Assembly: GCF_023973825.1 (NCBI RefSeq)
Contig: NC_090126.1
Span: forward strand, 1,535,001-1,599,000
Source of the DNA: Plasmodium brasilianum
Taxonomy: Eukaryota; Apicomplexa; Aconoidasida; Haemosporida; Plasmodiidae
Reading direction: 5' to 3'
DNA length: 64,000 nt
Part shown: positions 45,910 to 56,431 of the stretch, in pieces
How positions within the stretch are numbered: the stretch's first letter is position 1
Layout: every line of letters begins with the position of its first letter
Notes under the pieces: model-generated
The model's database searches: none
What the model was told of the DNA's origin: nothing
The model's input: only the letters and a program-made list of their open reading frames with translations
Translations under genes and position numbers: made by a program

Positions 45910-46800
45910 ATGAACTGCCTAAGTGAAGAGCGCCATTTTCAAAACATTGTCAAAAAATTAAAAAACTATAGCATATATGACGAAATAGACAAAAACAAAC
46001 TGGACAAAAATATTATAAAAAAAATATCAATTTTATATGACTTGTTCAGGCATATAAATAAGGAACGAAATAGTAATACAACTGATTTTATATATACTAG
46101 TGATATAAAATATTCATTAAAACATGATGAGTTTGTACGTATAAGGTTTCATATTACCCCTATAGAAAGAAAAGGAATAAATTCCCTAGATGAAAATAAT
46201 TATTCATATATTCAAAATTTAAACAATTTAGTAAGTAATATATATAATCCGTCAATTTATGACCAGTTCATAAAAAATCAAATAGAGGAAGACAAGGAGA
46301 AATTACAAATTATGATAAAATGTATTAACGAAATTGAATGTGCATATATTTATAAATACCGGAGTGATAACAATATCAAATTAACTTTTGATGTATTTTG
46401 TCATAATTTTTATGTTTTTCTTTCATATGATTATAAAAAAAAGTTAAGTATTAAAAATTTTAAAAATAAGTATAATCAAATAAAACAAGATAACGAGTTT
46501 GAATATTCTACCACTCAGAATATTATGCAGCTTAATTCAATCGGTCTGATTTTAAAAAATAATGACAACTCCTTTGAACAAGAGTATTTGGAAAAACTAA
46601 ATCCATATATATTTGAGTCCGAGGCAATCATAAAAGAACTTCACTCAAAAAAGTATGCCCCCATAAAAAAGCTTGAACTGGAAAACAATTTTTTTATCAA
46701 AAATGATAATTATGAACAAGATATGCGCAGGTTGATCCAAGTGGAGAAAATAAAGAACGAGTACAGACGCTTAAAAAATAACATAAGAAAAAATTTTTGA
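45910..46800 (+). CDS. Conserved-looking protein of unknown function, 296 aa
   Basis: The ATG at 45910 (ACACAATGAAC) opens a single exon. The protein is Lys/Asn-rich but not repetitive and mostly helical, with a central segment IKLTFDVFCHNFYVFLSYDY and a C-terminal charged coil (EKIKNEYRRLKNNIRKNF). No signal peptide or membrane helix is evident. Even composition and codon use like neighbouring genes make it a real gene. I do not recognise a family. Confidence 0.8.
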   Translation: MNCLSEERHFQNIVKKLKNYSIYDEIDKNKLDKNIIKKISILYDLFRHINKERNSNTTDFIYTSDIKYSLKHDEFVRIRFHITPIERKGINSLDENNYSYIQNLNNLVSNIYNPSIYDQFIKNQIEEDKEKLQIMIKCINEIECAYIYKYRSDNNIKLTFDVFCHNFYVFLSYDYKKKLSIKNFKNKYNQIKQDNEFEYSTTQNIMQLNSIGLILKNNDNSFEQEYLEKLNPYIFESEAIIKELHSKKYAPIKKLELENNFFIKNDNYEQDMRRLIQVEKIKNEYRRLKNNIRKNF

Positions 46801-47541
46801 AAAAAAAAAAAAAAAAAGGATATATAATTTTGCCTTCGTTGCACCATTATAAACAGAGGCGACCACGAAAGGGCGTGCAGACATACTTTACACAATTCGT
46901 CCTGAGAACATGCGCATACCTTCTATACATACATGTTAAACCCGTGTGCATACCCCCTCTATGCATACATGTTAAGCCCATGCGCATACCCCCTCTATAC
47001 AAACATGTTAAGCCCATGCGCATACCCTTTATACATACTTGTTAAACCCGTGTGCATACCCCCTCTATACATACTTGTTAAGCCCGTGTGCATACCCCCT
47101 CTATACAAACATGTAATGTTGTGCACTCAACTTGCTCTGAATTTTATGACGACATAACATTTGGGCCTTCATTTTGAGAATTAATTTTCCCGTGCTCAGA
47201 TTTAAATTAATTAAATTATGTCGACAAGAAAACAAATTAAAGTGTTAACTGGATAATACGTAATTACTATACTGCACATTTATTCATTACATTTTTACAT
47301 GTACTGATTGTGCATTTTTTTAATTTGTTCCCAATGGTGTAATAGTGCTTTTTTTTTTTTTTTTTTTTTTGCAAAAAAGCCATAAAATTATAAAACTTCC
47401 AAAAAAATTTTTACTCTTCCCTGCCCTCACTCCCCCTCAAGCAATATATGATCTGCTCATAATTTGTTGCTAAAAATTTCGAGTAAGTTACGAAGAAAAT
47501 GAATTCATGAAAGATTTATAAAGTTGCAAAGTCCCTCCATG
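46801..47541. other. Spacer 3' of the 296-aa gene
   Basis: Contains a 36-bp minisatellite (46925-47115) and a poly(T) run (47350-47370). I see no gene in it. Confidence 0.5.
46925..47115. repeat. 36-bp minisatellite, about 5 copies
   Basis: Tandem units containing CATGTTAAGCCCATGCGCAT and ACCCCCTCTATAC. GC content is higher than the surroundings. It begins about 125 bp after the stop of the 296-aa gene. Confidence 0.88.
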
Positions 47542-47801
47542 TTATATGCCCTTTTCCCCATCCCAATTTGTGGCATTAGGCTGTGTTGTTTGTTCATATA
47601 TAGCGCACTATTCACGCGTATGTATGTATGTAAATACATGTACAAATTATTTACGAGTAAACATACTTACTTGTACGCAAAAACTTGCCCTTTTTCTCAG
47701 TACACCTCTAGTATTGTGTGAAATTCCCTGCATTTTTTGTAGCCCCTTGCAGTGCAAATTTGGCGTACATTTTACGCGCCAACAAATTAAAAAATAAGTG
47801 C

Positions 47802-47835
<34 letters not shown>

Positions 47836-48229
47836 GATAATCACTTAACCCATTTTGCACAACTCACATTGCATAACTAATTTACATATAGTATATAAAG
47901 TACGTAGTATATAAAGTACGTAGTATATAAAGTACGTAGTATATAAAGTACGTAGTATATAAAGTACGTAGTATATCATGTATGTAGTATATCATGTACG
48001 TAGTATGTCAAGCCCCATTTACTAGTCAAGTGTTCCTCAAACCAACTTACTAAGGCGCTCGTTCTTTTTTGAGAGAAGGAATATCCTATATTAATAAATG
48101 AAACCTTCTGCGATATGATACTAACAAGATTGGAGGAACAGATAAAATTTTTAAAAGTTCTCAGGTGCAAGTTCAGCTTATCGCTTGATGTTAGCGGTGT
48201 GCACACAACTACCCCTAATATAGGTATCG
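47542..48229 (-). CDS. Candidate multi-exon small gene, 5' end unresolved
   Basis: Three minus-strand segments join cleanly. Segment 48051-48229 encodes IPILGVVVCTPLTSSDKLNL through FSQKRTSAL and ends at a consensus GTAAGT donor. Segment 47671-47745 encodes GLQKMQGISHNTRGVLRKRA then SFCVQ and again ends at GTAAGT. Segment 47542-47580, after the acceptor CACAG, encodes PNATNWDGEKGI and a stop. Both internal junctions are phase 0; introns are 305 and 90 bp. The first segment needs one base from an upstream exon, which I could not place. Intronic DNA includes the 16-bp repeat at 47885-47995. No family recognised. Confidence 0.5.
47885..47995. repeat. 16-bp minisatellite, about 6-7 copies
   Basis: Tandem TAGTATATAAAGTACG units with ATCATGTA variants. 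It falls inside the first proposed intron of the minus-strand candidate gene. Confidence 0.88.
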
Positions 48230-48369
48230 CTTTAATGCAAAAGGGAATATGAAATATTTTAAATTAACTGTTTTTGTATTTTTTATGAAACAAACTTTTC
48301 TTTTTTCCCCCATCTCAGTGAAGCGTTGTTTGACCTATTACCCGTGCAGAAGACAAGAGGGCCATAAAA

Positions 48370-48405
<36 letters not shown>

Positions 48406-48726
48406 TAATTTGAAAAGGTGAAACTGTAAGACTACACACTTTTTTTTTTTTTTTTTTCTTGTTGTTGTTGTTGTTGCTGTTGCTGTTGTTGTCCTTTTTT
48501 GATGTGTTCATAGAGTGGTGGTAGTTTGTTAAGCGGCAAAGGAGAACACAATATGACACAGACCTAAATTCTGAAGCAAATATTTAATTATGTGTGCAAT
48601 GTTATTCATTTTTTTTTTTTTTTTTTTTTTTCGAGCTATATTGCATTGTTTGTTCCCTTTTTTTATTTCCATTTTTATTTTCTGTTTTTGTCCTTTTTCT
48701 TTTTAAATTTTTTATAATAGGAGCTG
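48230..48726. other. Leader region of bL21 gene
   Basis: Long A run (48374-48403), T runs (48440-48460, 48611-48630) and a TTGTTGTTGC microsatellite. It is promoter/leader for the plus-strand ribosomal gene and possibly holds the missing 5' exon of the minus-strand candidate. Confidence 0.4.
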
Positions 48727-49938
48727 ATGCTTGGTAAGCACAGGAAGAGACGAATAAACCCGCCCGTTTATCCAGTTCATCCGAACGAAGAAAAAAAAAA
48801 AAATCTTAATAATTTCATAACTTACAAAGATTTGAAAATAAGATGGAGGAATACGTCTAAAAATTATCGAAAGAAAGTAACCATAGCAAGGAAATGGAAA
48901 AATTTACATTGTATTATGCCTATGAATGTAAACTCATGCATATTCGTTTTACATAAAAATTTGCCACGTACTAGATATACACAAATAAAAAAAGAATATT
49001 GTCAGAAAGAGGAATGGTCAAATTCGGTACCATGTACAAATGAATATGTCGAAGTGAATGGTTATAGACAGAAAAAGGAGTACAACCTATGTTTGAATAA
49101 GAATGATGGAAAATGTGCGGAGGTAGTAGAGATGATAAATAATGAGGTAGGAACAACTAGTATTTTTCAACAAGACGACTACAACAGAAGCAGTTGTAGT
49201 AATAGCCAAAATAATGGAGTAAGAAGAGGAAGAAGGAAGGGGAAACATGCCATTCGAGGAAGACATATTGCGTTAAATGAAATAACACAATATGAATGCG
49301 AAAGGGAAGAAGATGATAATGAACTAAATTATTATGAAAAACCTCCGAAAGAACTAGAGCACATTATTAGTCGAGATAAGAAAGATTTATTTTGTATCTT
49401 CAAATCAAATTTTATAAATGAACACAAAGTAACAGTAGGAGATATTGTTCAAACAGAAAAGATGCATAGAAGGAAGGCAGGTGATGTTGTATATTTTGGT
49501 ACGGTTCTCTTTGTGGGATCTAAAAATTTTTCAATCATTGGTAAACCAACAGTACCATACTGTAAAGTAAAAGCTACAATAGAACAGATAACTCTCAGTA
49601 AAGAAATTTTAAGTTTTCGTTATAAGAAAGTAAGAAGATCTAGTAGATTTTTACGAATAAGACATTGGATAACACTTTTAAAAATTGATGAAATAATTAT
49701 TAACACATCAGGTAAAATAAAAGATGAAAGAATTAAACCTTTACAAATACTTGATTTATGGTCTAATAGATGGTTATATCAAAAAGAATTGAATTTTATT
49801 AAATTTGATGAAAATAATAATCCATTGGCAGAACAAATCTACAACTTAGTTGAACATCAACCCAATACTTTGCACAGGCGAGGACTCACTGACTGCTATC
49901 GGTTTTATCCTGATCCGCACGTTCCTCACTCGTACTGA
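48727..49938 (+). CDS. Organellar ribosomal protein bL21, 403 aa
   Basis: Residues about 215-315 match bacterial-type ribosomal protein L21: KVTVGDIVQTEKMHRRKAGD, VVYFGTVLFVGSKNFSIIGK, PTVPYCKVKATIEQ and the basic FRYKKVRRSSRFLRIRHW tail. L21 sits in the large subunit of bacterial-type ribosomes, so the protein serves the mitochondrion or the apicoplast. The conserved domain is about 100 aa; the roughly 210-residue N-terminal extension with an Arg/Gly-rich tract and the 85-residue C-terminal extension are typical of mitochondrial versions. The extreme N-terminus (MLGKHRKRRINPP) is basic without a classical signal peptide, favouring mitochondria. The start is ATG 48727, single exon. Confidence 0.88.
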   Translation: MLGKHRKRRINPPVYPVHPNEEKKKNLNNFITYKDLKIRWRNTSKNYRKKVTIARKWKNLHCIMPMNVNSCIFVLHKNLPRTRYTQIKKEYCQKEEWSNSVPCTNEYVEVNGYRQKKEYNLCLNKNDGKCAEVVEMINNEVGTTSIFQQDDYNRSSCSNSQNNGVRRGRRKGKHAIRGRHIALNEITQYECEREEDDNELNYYEKPPKELEHIISRDKKDLFCIFKSNFINEHKVTVGDIVQTEKMHRRKAGDVVYFGTVLFVGSKNFSIIGKPTVPYCKVKATIEQITLSKEILSFRYKKVRRSSRFLRIRHWITLLKIDEIIINTSGKIKDERIKPLQILDLWSNRWLYQKELNFIKFDENNNPLAEQIYNLVEHQPNTLHRRGLTDCYRFYPDPHVPHSY

Positions 49939-50457
49939 TACAAAACATTCGCTCTGTGCACACACAGTCCTAGCGTCGCGTGTGAATCCTCGTACCCTGT
50001 AAACTTTAGCCCTACGAGGGCTTCCTCCTTTTGTCCGCCATTTTGTAATCTTTTTTGTTTTATTTTGTTATCATTTTTGCTTTATTTTGTTATCATTTTT
50101 GCTTTATTTTGTTATCATTTTTGCTTTATTTTGTTATCATTTTTGCTTTATTTTGTTATCATTTTTGCTTTATTTTGTTATCATTTTTGCTTTATTTTGT
50201 TATCATTTTTGCTTTATTGTTTCATCATTTTTGCTTTATTGTTTCATCATTTTTGCTTTATTTTTTCATCATTTTTGCTTTATATTTTCTTCTCCCTTTT
50301 TCTATATATTTCTCTGAAAAAATCCGAAAATTTCAGCTCATCAGCGTATATACGTCCGCATACATGTACGCAAGTTTGCACGTATGTTCATTTATGTATA
50401 TATGTAAATATACATACATGTGCACGAGGGAAGCTTTTGCTTATTCTCTCTTTTTTT

Positions 50458-50488
<31 letters not shown>

Positions 50489-50746
50489 CACATACTACAA
50501 ACCTTTTTTAACTATCCTCATCCCATGCTTATTAAATTAGCTACTAAAAAGGATATACGTTTTAATGTTGTAACACAATTATATACTAAAAGAGAAAAAT
50601 ACAGCATATCTTTAAAAAAATGAAAAAAAAAAAAATAAAAAAATAAATAAATTGAAATAAAATAAAATAATTTTTCATTATTCTGTTCTTTTCGAGGTGT
50701 TAAAAATTATTTTTTTTTTATTTTTAAAAAAATTACCATATAAGAG

Positions 50747-50780
<34 letters not shown>

Positions 50781-51036
50781 CGATTTGAAGGAGAGGGAAG
50801 CGAAGCAAAGCTAATTAAATCAAATTAAAACAAAACAAAACATAACAAAACATAACAAAACAAAACAAAACATAACAAAACAAAACAAAACATAACAAAA
50901 CAAAACAAAACGTACCAGACCAAATCGAACCAAACCAAACCAAACACATTTATGTACAATATTACATATATACATACCTACATATGGTATGCGTAGATAT
51001 CCTATAACGCTTACGCGCCTTGACTTATACCATATA
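49939..51036. other. Spacer after bL21
   Basis: Contains a 22-bp minisatellite (50056-50285), a poly(T) run (50461-50488), a poly(A) run (50749-50779) and CAAAACAAAACATAA repeats (50825-50910). No supported gene. Confidence 0.5.
50056..50285. repeat. 22-bp minisatellite, about 10 copies
   Basis: Tandem units containing TTTGCTTTATTTTGTTATCA. It starts about 120 bp after the bL21 stop, in the 3' flank. The unit is open in all three plus frames but reads only as Phe/Leu-rich low complexity. Confidence 0.9.
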
Positions 51037-52057
51037 ATGGGGGTTAAGTTCGAAATCTTTCGATTTTTTAAATTAAATTACTACGCATTTTATGTAAAGA
51101 AAGAAAAAGTTTATACCTTTTTGCACACAACTGTAGCATATTCCCTAGTGGGGCTTAGCATATACCTAGGTACTACTTAAACTGTCTTCACATTTTGTAT
51201 CTGTACTATTAAAAATGTATTCGCATGATATGAACAAGTGCCTTTTTTGAGCATCTCCTTGAGCATGTTGCATACCTACATCTGTTGGCACGCGTATATA
51301 GTATGTGCGTACATGCGTACGCATACATATACATATATATGAACGTGGGTATGTGGACCTGTCTACATATAAGCGTAGGTATGCGCACTCTTTACGTTGT
51401 TGAAAGGGTGCATGTGTATTTTCCTTTATTCATTCGTTTATTCTGTTTGTTTATTTTATTTTTTTCCTTTTTTCCCTTTTTAGGGTACTCCTTTTTCCAC
51501 ATGTGGAATGACGCAGTACATTACTCGTACAAGCACTACATAAGAAAAGAGGTAAGCACAAAAAAATAAAAATAAAAATAAAAATAACAATAACAATAAT
51601 GGAAATAAATACAGTAACAGTAACGACAGGAACAATAATAAGGATAATAATTGTAGTAATAATGAAAAGACGCAAACGAATAAGTGAAACAACGAATAGC
51701 TTAAGCAATCGTTTCGTTTGCCTGTGCTATTGTAAAGAAACAAATATGCACAACGAGTATATTTTTTCTTTTGCATGTATCTCTGCTTTTTTTAAAGTAG
51801 AAAATAATTGCATTTTTGTTTTACTTTCTTTTTTAACAAAAGCGCAAATGTCTCTCAATACTTCATCATCGTTTGAGCTTTGCTTTGTCATATTTCCAAC
51901 CTTTTGCCATAATATTTCGCTTTGTTATTCTCATTTATGATATATATATTTTTTTTTTTTTTTTCTAAAGAAGCAACGAAAAGAACTGTACGAAAAAATT
52001 AGAAGTGCCAGGGAAAGGGGCTTAATACCCAAGAGTCAAGTTGGCTACCCTAGTTAG
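51037..52057 (+). CDS. Three-exon 95-aa single-pass membrane protein
   Basis: Exons 51037-51169, 51484-51551 and 51971-52057. Exon 1 starts at ATG 51037 with MGVKFEIFRFFKLNYYAFYV. It ends with one base of a split Gly codon before GTACTA. Exon 2, after CCCTTTTTAG, encodes YSFFHMWNDAVHYSYKHYIR; donor GAG|GTAAGC. Exon 3, after TTCTAAAG, encodes KQRKELYEKIRSARERGLIP and KSQVGYPS, then TAG. All phases agree. The protein has one hydrophobic helix (about residues 27-50, TFLHTTVAYSLVGLSIYLG), a basic N-terminus and a charged C-terminal helix. This is the look of a small accessory subunit of a mitochondrial membrane complex, but I do not recognise which. It lies between bL21 and the copper transporter. 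Confidence 0.65.
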
Positions 52058-53196
52058 CAATAAAATAAAAAAAAAAAAAAAAATTAAAAAAAAATAAATA
52101 AATAAAATAAAGAAATAAAGAAATAAAGAAATAAAGAAAAAAATAAATAATAATATATAACATAGCGTGGAGTAACACAGCATTATAAAACAATCACCTG
52201 CAGTTACTTTGGCACACCGGTCGAATTAACATGCCTTTTGCACAACCACATCATCTGGACAGTGGACCAACCAAATGAGTAGGCGAAATTTGTGAAAGGA
52301 ACATTAATGAGCAAAATAGGTGCGACATTTTCCCCGTTGCATATAGTGCTGTAATTTAAAAAAAAAAAAATTTTGCTGAAATTTTTTTGAGTAAACAGTG
52401 CGTACAGCACGAAAGGATAGGGGGGGGTATATATAACCCTTACACAGTTAAAATGCGATACGGAAGTTTAAGAAGACAACAAGCTTAAGAAGATAACCTG
52501 CTTAAGAGGATAAACGTTTAAGAAGATAACCAGCTTAAGAGGATAAAAGTTTAAGAAGATAACCAGATTAAGAGGATAAAAGTTTAAGAAGATAACCAGA
52601 TTAAGAGGATAAAAGTTTAAGAAGATAACCAGATTAAGAGGATAAAAGTTTAAGAAGATAACCAGATTAAGAGGATAAAAGTTTAAGAAGATAACCAGAT
52701 TAAGAGGATAAAAGTTTAAGAAGATAACCAGATTAAGAGGATAAAAGTTTAAGAAGATAACCAGATTAAGAGGATAAAAGTTTAAGAAGATAACAAGATT
52801 AAGAGGATAAAAGTTTAAGAAGATAACCAGATTAAGAGGATAAAAGTTTAAGAAGATAACCAGATTAAGAGGATAAAAGTTTAAGAAGATAACCAGATTA
52901 AGAGGATAAAAGTTTAAGAAGATAACCAGATTAAGAGGATAAAAGTTTAAGAAGATAACCAGATTAAGAGGATAAAAGTTTAAGAAGATAACCAGATTAA
53001 GAGGATAAAAGTTTAAGAAGATAACCAGATTAAGAGGATAAAAGTTTAAGAAGATAACCAGCTTAAGAGGATAAAAGTTTAAGAAGATAACAAGCCAGGA
53101 GATTAAGTCAACGAGTTAAGCAAAAATAAGCCAACGAGTTAAGATAATAAGCAGACAAGTCAAGCTAATAAATCAACGAGTTCAGGTAACAAGCCT
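52058..53196. other. Spacer and leader of the copper transporter gene
   Basis: Short A-rich stretch (52065-52145), some non-repetitive sequence (52150-52440), then the 33-bp minisatellite up to 97 bp before the CTR start codon. The non-repetitive part has a GTG-started minus frame at 52204-52410 with little support. Confidence 0.5.
52464..53100. repeat. 33-bp minisatellite, about 18-19 copies, upstream of CTR
   Basis: Contiguous copies of a 33-bp unit made of AAGAAGATAACCAG, ATTAAGAGGATAAAA and GTTT, nearly identical through the middle and more diverged at both ends (CAGCTTAAG, CTGCTTAAG). There are no spacers between units. Every plus-strand frame has a stop in each unit; one minus-strand frame is open throughout but has no ATG. 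It ends about 97 bp before the copper transporter ATG, so it is probably in its promoter or 5' UTR. Confidence 0.97.
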
Positions 53197-53742
53197 ATGA
53201 GTGGAGTTACGTTGGGGGGATGCAAGGGGCAGTTCAGCATATCCGGAAAAACACAGAGTGAAACATCATACAGCGTAATACCTACGTATATTTTAATTTT
53301 CCTCCATGCTATATTTAATGTTCATATAGTTAGTAGCAGTTGTTATCACAAAAGAGGTAAAGATGGTGTTGACCCACTTCCAATGTACTTTTCAAATGAC
53401 ACAAACATAATATTCTTATTTGACTATTTTCGAATTAGATGTATGTATGAATTTATTTTTTGTAATATCATGTGTTTCTTATTAGGTTTTTTATCTATAT
53501 ATATTAAAGCAGTAAAAAGAAATACATTTAAAAAATATCCGAACGATTTAAAAGAAAATTTACTGTTCGTAAAAAATATTCCAGTTGATCATAGACTTAC
53601 TTTTGGTATGATATCTTTTATAAATTATGCCGTTGATTATTTATTAATGCTCCTCGTCATGACTTTCAACTTGTTTATATTCCTTAGTACCATGGTGGGC
53701 ATAGCTGTTGGTTATTTCTTTTGTGGGCATTTGCTAGTGTAA
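53197..53742 (+). CDS. CTR-family copper transporter, 181 aa
   Basis: CTR proteins form homotrimeric copper(I) channels in the plasma or organelle membrane. The defining motifs are present: Met-X3-Met in TM2 (MLLVM, residues 151-155) and Gly-X3-Gly in TM3 (GIAVG, 168-172). TM1 is about residues 84-105 (CMYEFIFCNIMCFLLGFLSI). Before TM1 is PMYFSNDTNIIFLFDYFRI, which aligns with the MYF...FxxW/F segment preceding TM1 in other CTRs. A further hydrophobic stretch (VIPTYILIFLHAIFNVHIV, 27-45) may be a signal peptide or anchor. The Met-rich extracellular motifs of yeast Ctr1 are not obvious. The chosen start is ATG 53197; no upstream ATG in frame. The minisatellite immediately upstream could affect expression. 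Confidence 0.92.
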   Translation: MSGVTLGGCKGQFSISGKTQSETSYSVIPTYILIFLHAIFNVHIVSSSCYHKRGKDGVDPLPMYFSNDTNIIFLFDYFRIRCMYEFIFCNIMCFLLGFLSIYIKAVKRNTFKKYPNDLKENLLFVKNIPVDHRLTFGMISFINYAVDYLLMLLVMTFNLFIFLSTMVGIAVGYFFCGHLLV

Positions 53743-55036
53743 GGCGGCGGAAACGAGAGGATCAAAAAAGATGGGGTGAAAATGAAAAAAAAAAATGAGA
53801 AGAAAAGAAAAAATAGGAACAAAAAAGTGGAACATAAGAACAAAAAAAAGGTATAACAACATCATTATGGTCTACCACCCAGATGATGTTGTTTCCTTCT
53901 ACTGAGTAATATTATGTAGTGGGAGAAGCTATACCCCTTATTTCTTCAAAAAAAAAAAAAAAAAAATATGCATAAATAGTATCATATTCGTGTTATGCGC
54001 ATTTAATTACACGTCAGGTGCATACATCTACTGTGCTCACAGCAATTAGGTAAAATTTTAAGAGTTATATGTTTGTATATGCAAATAACTATTCAATATG
54101 CATGTAAAAATTTTCCAATTTTTATGACGTGTGCAGAGTGTTCATTTGATGAAATGGTACATTGCATATATGTGCATATTTTACGCCATCCAATTTTTCA
54201 TTATATTTTTTCATTTAATTTTAATTTTGCTTCAATTTTATCTTTATTTTATTTTTATTTTTATTTTATTTTATTTTTATTTTATTTTTATTTTTTTGCC
54301 CTATTTTATAACTTTTGTAAAAGAATACTTTCGCACAATCCTTTAACGATACGCTAAAGTAAAAAGTGCAAAAAAAAAAAAAAAAAAAAAAATTGAAACG
54401 TTTAGGCGAATTTAGTGTATGTTTGCAGCAACTTTTTAAAAAGAAAAAAAAAAAAAATAAAATAAACAGACGATAACACAAACGAGCGCATAAAGGAAAA
54501 ATCTGTTTTATTATTCTTCTGAATCTCTAAGGTATTAGAGGTATTTTCTTATTTTAGCAAAAATGTAAAGGTCTTCATTTCTCATTCAGCGCGCAGCAAG
54601 TAAAAAGTATTTTCACCTGAACAGGTACAGGTAAAAATTTATTCATTCCTATGTGTGGCTTTTTTTTTTTTGTTTTTTTCTTTCCTTCTTTCATGTAAAT
54701 TCTTTATCGTCGTTGCATATTTGTGCAACAAAAAAATTTGTAATTATATAAGTACCTATATAAAGGCACACCTGTTCTTTTTTGTTGTTTTGTCCGTTGA
54801 GCAGTTTTTTTTTTTTTTTTTTTTTTTCCCTCCCCCTACCTCGAAACACCCAAATATATGAGCACCTGCAGGTTCCCTGCATCTTCTTTTTGTTTTTGTG
54901 TATGCTGTTACATTTACGTTGTAAGATAGTACTATGTGTATGTTTGCATTTGCATTTACTTTAACTTCTAGTCTTTTTTTTTTTATATTTTGATTCGCTT
55001 TATTCCATTTTCCCTACTTGACTCAAGTGAAAAAAT
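53743..55036. other. Spacer between CTR and the coiled-coil gene
   Basis: AT-rich with A runs (53948-53966, 54371-54391), a TTTTATTTTTATTTTAT tract (54240-54295) and T runs (54806-54828). No supported gene. Confidence 0.5.
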
Positions 55037-56431
55037 ATGAAAACCGAGAAGGCCCAAAAAGAGGAAAAAACAAATAGCGGTAATATAGGCACAATACTAA
55101 TACAAGTTACGGGTAGCAACAACGTTGAAATGGAACCACAAAAAAGGAAAGGATTTGATAGGAAGAGCAATGAGATGAAGAGCAATGAGATGAAAAGTAA
55201 TGAGATGAAAAGAAGTGAGATGAAAAGTAATGAGATGAAAAGTAATGAGATGAAAAGAAGTGAGATGAAAAGTAATGAGATGAAAAGAAGTGAGATGAAA
55301 AGTGCAGAGGACATGTATATTGATGCAGTAGATGGTGAAAGTGCCAAGGGGACCATTGAACGGGCAAAGAGGCTTAAAGGGAAGGAAGATGAGCAAGAGC
55401 ACGAGTACTGCATACTTAACAGAAAAAGAGAAGATAAACAAAGGAAAAAAGATAATACATGTGATAGGGATGAAACTACTGATGATATTGTCAATGTTAG
55501 TGGATATGGTAGTGGCACTAGCAGTGGAAGTATCCATTTGAATGGACTTCCTAATGATGGACTGCTGAAGAACGTCGAATTTCACAAAATATACGAAAGC
55601 GACGACAATCACGTGTCGAGGAAAAATAGCACAGTCGATGTGGACAACAAAAGTAGTCAAGGAAAAACGATAAAAACAAAAAAAAAAAATAGTAATATAA
55701 TATTAAATACATCAGTGCTTCAGTCGTATATCCATAAGAGTTATGACAAGGTATCAACTGCTCTGATAAAAACGTCCAAGACGTTCCTGGGAAAAAATTG
55801 TAACACGTGTAATGATAGCGGTGATAGGAGCATTGACAGGAGCAAAGACAAGAGCAACGACAAGAGCAAAGACAAGAGCAACGACAAGAGCAACGACAAG
55901 AGCAACGACAGGTACTGTGACAGACGCAAAAGTAGCTACTCTGAGGGGGAAGACGAGGGGAACGAAAGAAAAGATAAATATTACTGTAACGATAATGACA
56001 ACATAAAGTCGGAACTGCTAAAAAATTACAAAAATGAGATGAGCAGTAGCAGTGCAGACAATTTTAGCGCAAAAATTTTTTTTGAAAAAAATTCAAAAAT
56101 AATTAACAGAATCCTTGAAGAGGATAATCATAATATGAAAGAGTATAAGGAGCATATTATGGAAAAATATAAAAAGCTATCTGAAAATAATAATATATCA
56201 AAGTTTTATAAAGATTTAAAACAATTATTAGATGAGAGAACATTATTAATTAATTTCATTTTTTATTACAAAGATATGAATATTAATTATAAAAAGGATT
56301 TATACAAATATCAAACGTCCTATGATATATTAGCATCTGAAAACGAACAAATAAAACAAAATAATATAACATTAAAAAAACATATTGATTTTTTAAGTGC
56401 TAATGAGAATAAGCAAGACGACTGTAAATAG
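55037..56431 (+). CDS. Repeat-rich coiled-coil protein of unknown function, 464 aa
   Basis: The start is AAAATATGAAA at 55037. Residues about 40-90 are a hexapeptide-type tract of SNEMK/RSEMK repeats; residues about 262-295 are Asp-Lys-Ser-Asn repeats (SKDKSND). The last 130 residues are non-repetitive and predicted helical: FEKNSKIINRILEEDNHNMK, LKQLLDERTLLINFIFYYKD, and a leucine-spaced coil to the end. Only this C-terminal part looks constrained. No signal peptide or membrane helix. Family not recognised. Confidence 0.8.
   Translation: MKTEKAQKEEKTNSGNIGTILIQVTGSNNVEMEPQKRKGFDRKSNEMKSNEMKSNEMKRSEMKSNEMKSNEMKRSEMKSNEMKRSEMKSAEDMYIDAVDGESAKGTIERAKRLKGKEDEQEHEYCILNRKREDKQRKKDNTCDRDETTDDIVNVSGYGSGTSSGSIHLNGLPNDGLLKNVEFHKIYESDDNHVSRKNSTVDVDNKSSQGKTIKTKKKNSNIILNTSVLQSYIHKSYDKVSTALIKTSKTFLGKNCNTCNDSGDRSIDRSKDKSNDKSKDKSNDKSNDKSNDRYCDRRKSSYSEGEDEGNERKDKYYCNDNDNIKSELLKNYKNEMSSSSADNFSAKIFFEKNSKIINRILEEDNHNMKEYKEHIMEKYKKLSENNNISKFYKDLKQLLDERTLLINFIFYYKDMNINYKKDLYKYQTSYDILASENEQIKQNNITLKKHIDFLSANENKQDDCK
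55160..55305 (+). repeat. Coding 15-bp repeat (SNEMK/RSEMK)
   Basis: About ten copies of AGCAATGAGATGAAG and its AAAAGTAATGAGATG / AGAAGTGAGATGAAA variants. Antisense frames give Ser/Leu/Phe pseudo-ORFs. Confidence 0.9.

Noticed and set aside
52464..53100. Possible CRISPR array
   Set aside because: Units are contiguous with no unique spacers, and the genome is eukaryotic; it is a plain minisatellite.
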